From assembly GCA_964572185.1 (NCBI GenBank), contig CAZNFI010000001.1:1-64000 (forward strand): a DNA stretch of 64,000 bases. Direction: 5' to 3'. A model generated the notes under the pieces. It saw only the letters and a list, made by a program, of their open reading frames with translations. It did not search any database and had not been told where the DNA came from. How positions within the stretch are numbered: the first letter of the stretch is position 1; each line of letters begins with the position of its first letter. Of the stretch, positions 59,181-64,000 are shown piece after piece. The stretch comes from Azophilus sp964572185 (lineage in GTDB: Bacteria > Pseudomonadota > Gammaproteobacteria > Pseudomonadales > Azotimanducaceae). A program made the translations under genes and the position numbers.

Positions 59181-61664
59181 ATGTTGCGCCGGCACGGTTA
59201 CCGCCTTACGCGCGCCCTGATCCGACTGATCGTGCGGCCGCGCATCGCCGGCGAACCGCCGCGCGCCCTGCCACCCGGAACCGTATATGTACTGCCGCAA
59301 CGGTCGCTTTCCGACCTGGTCGTTCTCGACCTGGTCTGTGCCGGCAACGGCTGGCCCGACCCGCTTGCCGGCATTCGCCTGGGCGAGTGGGAAGAACGGC
59401 GGCGCATCGTTTTTCTCAATCGCCCCGAGGGACCCCTGCTACGCCACACCATGCGCTCGATCCCCACCCGCCTGGCACGCCTGCTGGACAGCCCCGATGC
59501 CGGGAGCTGCGACATTGAACTGCTGCCCGTGCAGGTGTTCTGGGGTCGAACCACCAACCGGCAGCGATCGCTGGTCGGCACACTGTTTTCGGAAGACTGG
59601 GCCGCCACCTCGCGGCTCAAGCGTTTCATCAACATGCTGGTCTCCCGCAATCACATCGTCGTTGACTTCGGTGAAGCGCTGCGCCTGCGCGAAGCGGCCG
59701 AGGGCGATGCCAGGCGGCGGCCGCGCCGCGCCGCGCGGATTCTCCGGGTAAGGCTGCGGCAACAGAAAGTGGCGGCGCTCGGCCCCGATTTCTCGCACCG
59801 GCGCACGCTGCTGCAACAGGTGGTGGGCAGCCCAGCGGTGGTAGCGGCCATCGAGCAGCAGGTGCAGGCCGCGGCGCCGGGCACAAGCCCGGAGCAGCGG
59901 CGCCGCAAGCTGCAAGCGCAGGCGGGCCAGGCAGCCACGAAGATCGCGTCAGACATGTCCTACCCCACGGTGGTGGCATTGTTGCGACTGTTGCGCGCGT
60001 TCTGGCGTCGCATCTACGACGGCATCGAGGTGCACGGCCTGGAGCGCATCGCCGCCCTCGGGCGCACCCACACCCTGGTCTACCTGCCCTGCCATCGCAG
60101 CCACGTCGACTACCTGCTGCTGTCCTACCTGCTGTTTCAGCGCGGCCTGATGATTCCGCACATCGCCGCGGGCGAAAACATGAATATGCCGTTGGTCGGC
60201 AACCTGCTGCGCCGTGGCGGCGCCTTCTTCATGCAGCGGAGTTTCCGCGGCGACCCGATTCACGCCGCGCTGTTTTCCGAGTATCTCTACGAGGTTTACC
60301 GCAACGGGCACTGCGTAGAGTTTTTCCTCGAAGGCAGCCGCACGCGCACCGGCCGCCTGCTGCCAACCCGCATTGGCCTGTTGAAGATGACCATCGCCCA
60401 CGCGCGCCGCGGGTTGCCGAGGCCGCTGGCATTCGTGCCTGTGTATTTCAGCTACGAAAAGCTGATCGAGGCGGCTTCCTACCTGGATGAACTCCGCGGC
60501 AGCAAGAAAAAACGCGAGTCTGTGCTGGACGTCCTGCGCAGCCTGAAACTGGTTCAACAGAATTTCGGGCACGTGCAGATCAACTTCGGCAAACCCCTGT
60601 ACCTGGACGACTGGCTGGCGCAACGACAATCTGACCAGGCAACTGCGCAAAGGCCGGACGCGACCCGGGCACACCAGGCCAGCGGGCAACGCAGCGCCGC
60701 GAAGGCCAGTGCCGCAGCCGTTTCGAGTGGCGACCCGGAAGAGGCGCGGGAGGCTATCGCGCTCGGCCGCGAGATACTGATGCGCATCAACGACGTGGCA
60801 TCCATCAACCCGGTCAACCTGGCGGCCCTGGTGATTCTCTGCACGCCGCGCCTGGCCATCCCGGAAGCGGCGTTGGCCCGGCAGATCGACTGCTACCTGG
60901 ACCTGCTGCGCCGGCATCGCGCGCACCACGACTATCGGCTCACCGATCTGGACGGCACCGACGCCATTGCCCACGTTACTGAACTCGGCCTGTTGAACCG
61001 GGAACCCCGGGAGTTCGGCATGGTGCTGGCGCTACAGCCCTCGACCGCCGTAATGATGACCTGGTACCGGAACAACACGGCACACGCTCTGGCGCTGCCT
61101 TCGCTGGTCGCCGGTCTGCTGGAAAAACGGCGACGTCCGCTGACCCGTGCGGCGCTGTCGCGCATGGTCGACCTGATATTCCCGTACCTGGCCCGGGAAC
61201 TGCACGCGCGCTTCGCACCGGCCGACACCGCCCGCTGGGCGCAACACCTGCTGGACGCGGGCCTGCTGCGCGGCGACGGCGAGCGCCTGAAACCGCCGCC
61301 CGCGCAATCTGCCGAGCACTATCGGCTGCATCTGCTGGCCGGCATTGCCCGCCCCATCATGGAACGCAATTACATCGTGCTCGGCCTGCTGCCCGAATCG
61401 GGCAATGTCGGCCTACCGCGGGCCGAGTTGCTGGAAAAGAGTCAACTCACCGCCCGCAAGGTGGCGCGCATGCATGGCATAAACGCACCGGAATTTTTCG
61501 ACGGGCGCCTGTTCGATGCCTTTATCGACCAGCTGATCGAGAACGGCGCTGTCGTTGAAACTGGCTCCGGGGGACTGACACGCACGAGTATCGTCGACGA
61601 CGTGCTGCGCGGGGCCGCGGGCGTCATCGATGCCGAGTATCGCTATGCCATCCTTCCGGACTGA
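59181..61664 (+). CDS. plsB: Glycerol-3-phosphate 1-O-acyltransferase
   Basis: Acylates glycerol-3-phosphate at position 1, the first step of phospholipid synthesis, at the inner membrane. The 827 residues match the large PlsB type (E. coli 807). The acyltransferase motifs are complete: HRSHVD (His305, Asp310), GAFFMQRSFRGD, FFLEGSRTRTGRLLPTRIGLL and the later PVYFSYEKLIEA. It starts 12 bases after gspD. A low-complexity Ala/Gln insert lies near residues 490-520. Confidence 0.95.
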   Translation: MLRRHGYRLTRALIRLIVRPRIAGEPPRALPPGTVYVLPQRSLSDLVVLDLVCAGNGWPDPLAGIRLGEWEERRRIVFLNRPEGPLLRHTMRSIPTRLARLLDSPDAGSCDIELLPVQVFWGRTTNRQRSLVGTLFSEDWAATSRLKRFINMLVSRNHIVVDFGEALRLREAAEGDARRRPRRAARILRVRLRQQKVAALGPDFSHRRTLLQQVVGSPAVVAAIEQQVQAAAPGTSPEQRRRKLQAQAGQAATKIASDMSYPTVVALLRLLRAFWRRIYDGIEVHGLERIAALGRTHTLVYLPCHRSHVDYLLLSYLLFQRGLMIPHIAAGENMNMPLVGNLLRRGGAFFMQRSFRGDPIHAALFSEYLYEVYRNGHCVEFFLEGSRTRTGRLLPTRIGLLKMTIAHARRGLPRPLAFVPVYFSYEKLIEAASYLDELRGSKKKRESVLDVLRSLKLVQQNFGHVQINFGKPLYLDDWLAQRQSDQATAQRPDATRAHQASGQRSAAKASAAAVSSGDPEEAREAIALGREILMRINDVASINPVNLAALVILCTPRLAIPEAALARQIDCYLDLLRRHRAHHDYRLTDLDGTDAIAHVTELGLLNREPREFGMVLALQPSTAVMMTWYRNNTAHALALPSLVAGLLEKRRRPLTRAALSRMVDLIFPYLARELHARFAPADTARWAQHLLDAGLLRGDGERLKPPPAQSAEHYRLHLLAGIARPIMERNYIVLGLLPESGNVGLPRAELLEKSQLTARKVARMHGINAPEFFDGRLFDAFIDQLIENGAVVETGSGGLTRTSIVDDVLRGAAGVIDAEYRYAILPD

Positions 61665-61727
61665 AGCGACACCGCGCCGGGACGGCAACGTACCCGTTGC
61701 AATCGCCGAGCGCCGAACCGCAACCCG

Positions 61728-62426
61728 TTACCACCCCATTCCGACCGGCACGCCCGACACCCACACATGACCCCACCACAGCACCAGGAAGACCGCTGCC
61801 GCCAACAGTGGCGCGGCCCAGCCGATATCGGCAAGTCGCAGCGACTGGCGGCCGCCGGCAATCGCCGCGAACGGCAGCAGTGAAGTCGCATCCCGAAACG
61901 CCGACCAGCCCGCACCGAACACCTGCTGCTTGCGCCTGTCGATCAGCACCATGCCATACCCGGAGACCACGCCAATGCAGCCGAAAAAGAGCAGCGACGG
62001 CAGGTCTCCGTTGGCCAGCAGGTGGCTCGCCGACCAGATCAGAATTCCGCACTGTACCGGGTGCCGGGTGATACGCATGACCCCCGCCACCGGCACTTCG
62101 GCGCCCTCTTCGAGCACCACGCCCAGCGAGGTGGGATTGCGCGTCATGAAGCCGCCGATGACCAACAGCAAAGCAAGCGGCATGAGCACCACGGGCACCA
62201 GCCTCAGCAGGTCGACGGTCGGCCACAGCAGTACTGTTGGTGTCGCACTGTTATAGGCACTTACCAGCAGTACGAAAACCAGCACCGACACCAGTGAATA
62301 GACGGCGACATAGGCCTTCTCGCCCATGGCGGCAACCAGACGGTCGCGCAGCCCGGTACTGGTCACACCGAGGTGCTGCGCCACGAACAGCGCCGCCCAC
62401 AACGCCAGCCAGGAAAGTTCGCTCAT
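61728..62426 (-). CDS. NnrU-family integral membrane protein
   Basis: A 232-residue protein with about six hydrophobic segments and the conserved NnrU motif MRITRHPVQCGILIWSASHLLANGD. It is related to isoprenylcysteine methyltransferase-like membrane folds. NnrU was named for a link with nitrite and nitric oxide reduction, but most members are of unknown function, and no denitrification genes are in this window. Start 62426 is the ATG before SELSWLALWAALFVAQH; the longer open frame upstream has no protein-like character. Confidence 0.85.
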   Translation of the reverse strand: MSELSWLALWAALFVAQHLGVTSTGLRDRLVAAMGEKAYVAVYSLVSVLVFVLLVSAYNSATPTVLLWPTVDLLRLVPVVLMPLALLLVIGGFMTRNPTSLGVVLEEGAEVPVAGVMRITRHPVQCGILIWSASHLLANGDLPSLLFFGCIGVVSGYGMVLIDRRKQQVFGAGWSAFRDATSLLPFAAIAGGRQSLRLADIGWAAPLLAAAVFLVLWWGHVWVSGVPVGMGW

Positions 62427-62610
62427 TGGGTTCCCCTTGCAAGTCCCACAGGTGAATTCTATGACCGAAACGCCTGGCTTCGCCACGAGCTCGCGTGGAA
62501 CAGAATCCTGCGATGTGGTTTTTCCGAACACCGAGCGGCCAGGAGGTACGTTCCTCCGGCACGCTGAGCGGGCGTGCTTCGGTTGACTGCGCGGGTTGTT
62601 CGACCAGCGG

Positions 62611-62630
62611 CCCGGCAACCCGTTGCGGGG
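62611..62630. terminator. Stem-loop downstream of rsmJ
   Basis: CCCGGCAAC and GTTGCGGGG face each other over 20 bases with one mismatched pair, in the 217-base gap between the rsmJ stop (62644) and the NnrU gene start. The tight centre means only the outer pairs can form. It is a weak terminator candidate for rsmJ. Confidence 0.3.
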
Positions 62631-62643
62631 CGTCGCCGCGCGG

Positions 62644-63327
62644 TCACGATGCCTGGTAAATGTCGTAGCGGATGCTGCGTCCGCGCAGTGTCCATGCCGG
62701 GGAGAGGGTTGCGGGATCCCGGGCGCGGCGTTTGACCACCACCCGGTCCCGGGCAGTCGCCCGGGCCAGGGCGATCTGCTGGCCCAATGGCATGTCATCC
62801 GGCCAAGCCACCTCGCGCAGCAGCTGCATGCGCCTGGAGGGAAGGGCAGTCTTGCGCCGTGCGGGAAACATGGGGTCCAGGTAGGCGACATCGACCGCCT
62901 TGCGATTGTCCCGGCACCACTGTTGCGCCAGCGCACAGACCACCGTCGCCGGCAACTGGTGGCGGGCCACGAACTCATCGAGCATGGCCCAGACCAGGGG
63001 CGAGCGCTCCACCAGCGTTACGGTGCAGCCGCGCAGGGCCAGCGCCAGACCGTCGGTCCCCCAGCCGGCCATCAGGTCCGCCACCATCGGGCGCCGGGCG
63101 GCGGCACAGGCCCGGGCCAGCAGCAGCGTTTGCCCGGCGCGTGCCTCGATGTCGCGGTAGCGCAGGGTCAGGGGGTCTGCGGGCCCGTTGCAGAGCGTCA
63201 TGCCCGACCGGTCGTAGAACAGATGAAAGCCCGGGCTGCCGGGCGCGGTCTCGACCGGGCGCAGATCGAATCGGGCGGCGTACCTGTCTACCGGCAGGTC
63301 GGCCAGATGGTACAGGCGCGGTTTCAT
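62644..63327 (-). CDS. rsmJ: 16S rRNA (guanine-1516-N2) methyltransferase
   Basis: Methylates G1516 of 16S rRNA with S-adenosylmethionine. The 227 residues contain the SAM-binding VADLMAGWGTDGLALALRG and the catalytic-site motif YLDPMFPARRKTALPSRRM, which is diagnostic for RsmJ. Start at 63327 (MKPRLYHLADLPVDRYAARF), which lies 23 bases after the tsaB stop. Upstream residues of the open frame are not protein-like. Confidence 0.92.
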   Translation of the reverse strand: MKPRLYHLADLPVDRYAARFDLRPVETAPGSPGFHLFYDRSGMTLCNGPADPLTLRYRDIEARAGQTLLLARACAAARRPMVADLMAGWGTDGLALALRGCTVTLVERSPLVWAMLDEFVARHQLPATVVCALAQQWCRDNRKAVDVAYLDPMFPARRKTALPSRRMQLLREVAWPDDMPLGQQIALARATARDRVVVKRRARDPATLSPAWTLRGRSIRYDIYQAS

Positions 63328-63350
63328 GCCGGCAGGCCGGATCGGGCCGG

Positions 63351-64000
63351 TCAGGCGGGCGAATCCGGGGGGCCGGCGGTGCTCGAGGCCTCGGAACCTG
63401 CCCCTGGAGCGGCGGGTTTCCAGGGAGAATCCCCGCTTACGTACACCGGCAATCCAAACTCCGGCGCCCGCCCTCCGCCCGCAGCGAGCGCCGCGGCACC
63501 CAAGCGTGCGATGAGCCCGGCACTCACGGCAACCCCTGCATGGCAGGGAGACTCTCCCGGCAACCAGTCCGGGCGGTCGCCGACCAGTGCCCATGGTCCG
63601 TCAAGCTCAGGCCAGCCGGGGTGTCCGGTGACCAGGCAGTCGGGGCGATGCGCCTCGAGATTACCGTCGTTCAGCGCATAGGCGGCCAGGTAGTGCGCAT
63701 CGCGCCTGGAGCGAATGCTCACCACGGCGCCCGCACCCAAAGGCAGGCCGTTTTGCATGGCGGCCCTCGCCAATGCCAGCGTGGAGGAGACCGGCAGTAT
63801 CCGCGCCCCGGCTCCGAGGGCGATCGCCTGGGCAACCGAGGCAGCGATGCGGATACCGGTGAACGACCCGGGTCCGCAGCCGAAAGCCACGCCGTCGAGG
63901 TCGGTGGCGGACAGCCCTGCGGCAGCCATTACACCGTCCACCAGGGCAAGGATGTGCTCGTTGTGCGCCCTTTGCATATTCCGTGTCTCTTCTCGTGTTG
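63351..64000 (-). CDS. tsaB: tRNA threonylcarbamoyladenosine protein TsaB, partial
   Basis: Scaffold partner of TsaD in the synthesis of t6A in ANN-decoding tRNAs. About 216 residues are present. The frame runs open through the window end; residues just upstream of the first internal Met read TREETRN, which fits the family, so about 35 N-terminal residues lie outside. The conserved segments are LSATDLDGVAFGCGPGSFTGIRIAASVAQAIA and RSRRDAHYLAAY. Partial only because of the window edge. Confidence 0.93.
   Translation of the reverse strand, partial: TREETRNMQRAHNEHILALVDGVMAAAGLSATDLDGVAFGCGPGSFTGIRIAASVAQAIALGAGARILPVSSTLALARAAMQNGLPLGAGAVVSIRSRRDAHYLAAYALNDGNLEAHRPDCLVTGHPGWPELDGPWALVGDRPDWLPGESPCHAGVAVSAGLIARLGAAALAAGGGRAPEFGLPVYVSGDSPWKPAAPGAGSEASSTAGPPDSPA

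Overview
The window reads as a chromosomal segment of a high-GC Gram-negative bacterium, almost certainly a gammaproteobacterium. The evidence is gene order: rpsB-tsf-pyrH-frr-uppS-cdsA-rseP-bamA-skp-lpxD-fabZ-lpxA-lpxB-rnhB-dnaE, then tilS-pyrG-kdsA-eno-ftsB, pcm with an nlpD-like gene, map-glnD-dapD-dapE, gspN-gspC-gspD, plsB and rsmJ-tsaB. Four runs of exactly 10 N (9434, 29898, 35524, 58885) mark it as a draft scaffold. All four fall inside genes, and three of them break the reading frame. No rRNA, tRNA, CRISPR array, transposase or phage gene was seen.

Region 1 (49-7389) is accessory. A secreted sulfatase and a TonB-dependent receptor diverge around a perfect LacI-type palindrome. They are followed by an FAD oxidoreductase, a nitrilase-superfamily amidohydrolase, a structured intergenic repeat and a small unknown gene.

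Region 2 (7576-20795) is a catabolic locus built as two divergent units around a 338-base intergenic region. Leftward run RidA, a MarR regulator, a hot-dog thioesterase and a ThDP enzyme. Rightward run a HisC-like aminotransferase, Rieske dioxygenase alpha and beta subunits, an acyl-CoA ligase, a thiolase-fold protein with an altered active site, a DUF35-SDR fusion, a second SDR and a cyclase-family hydrolase, in a tightly coupled operon. A convergent LLM-type oxidoreductase ends the region. I infer a CoA-dependent route for an aromatic, possibly nitrogen-containing, compound. The substrate cannot be read from the sequence. This is the best candidate for an undescribed system, especially the thiolase/DUF35-SDR pair, which carries an ideal internal ribosome binding site between its two domains.

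Region 3 (20892-46683, minus strand) is housekeeping: cell-division activator, protein repair, glycolysis, Kdo and CTP synthesis, tRNA modification, replication, lipid A synthesis, outer-membrane assembly, phospholipid and undecaprenyl synthesis, and translation factors. Compared with the usual gammaproteobacterial order, dxr is absent between cdsA and rseP, and ispD/ispF are absent next to ftsB. Both loci are MEP isoprenoid genes. accA is also missing between dnaE and tilS, and rpoS is missing after the nlpD-like gene.

Region 4 (46920-64000) holds map and glnD, a divergent pair of acyl-CoA dehydrogenases, dapD and dapE, a short type II secretion group (gspN-C-D), plsB, an NnrU-family membrane protein, rsmJ and a tsaB cut by the window end. 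Two small families of dispersed repeats were found, each with two copies tens of kilobases apart: a double-hairpin element (6955 and 43407) and a longer element of about 160 bases (11070 and 55323).
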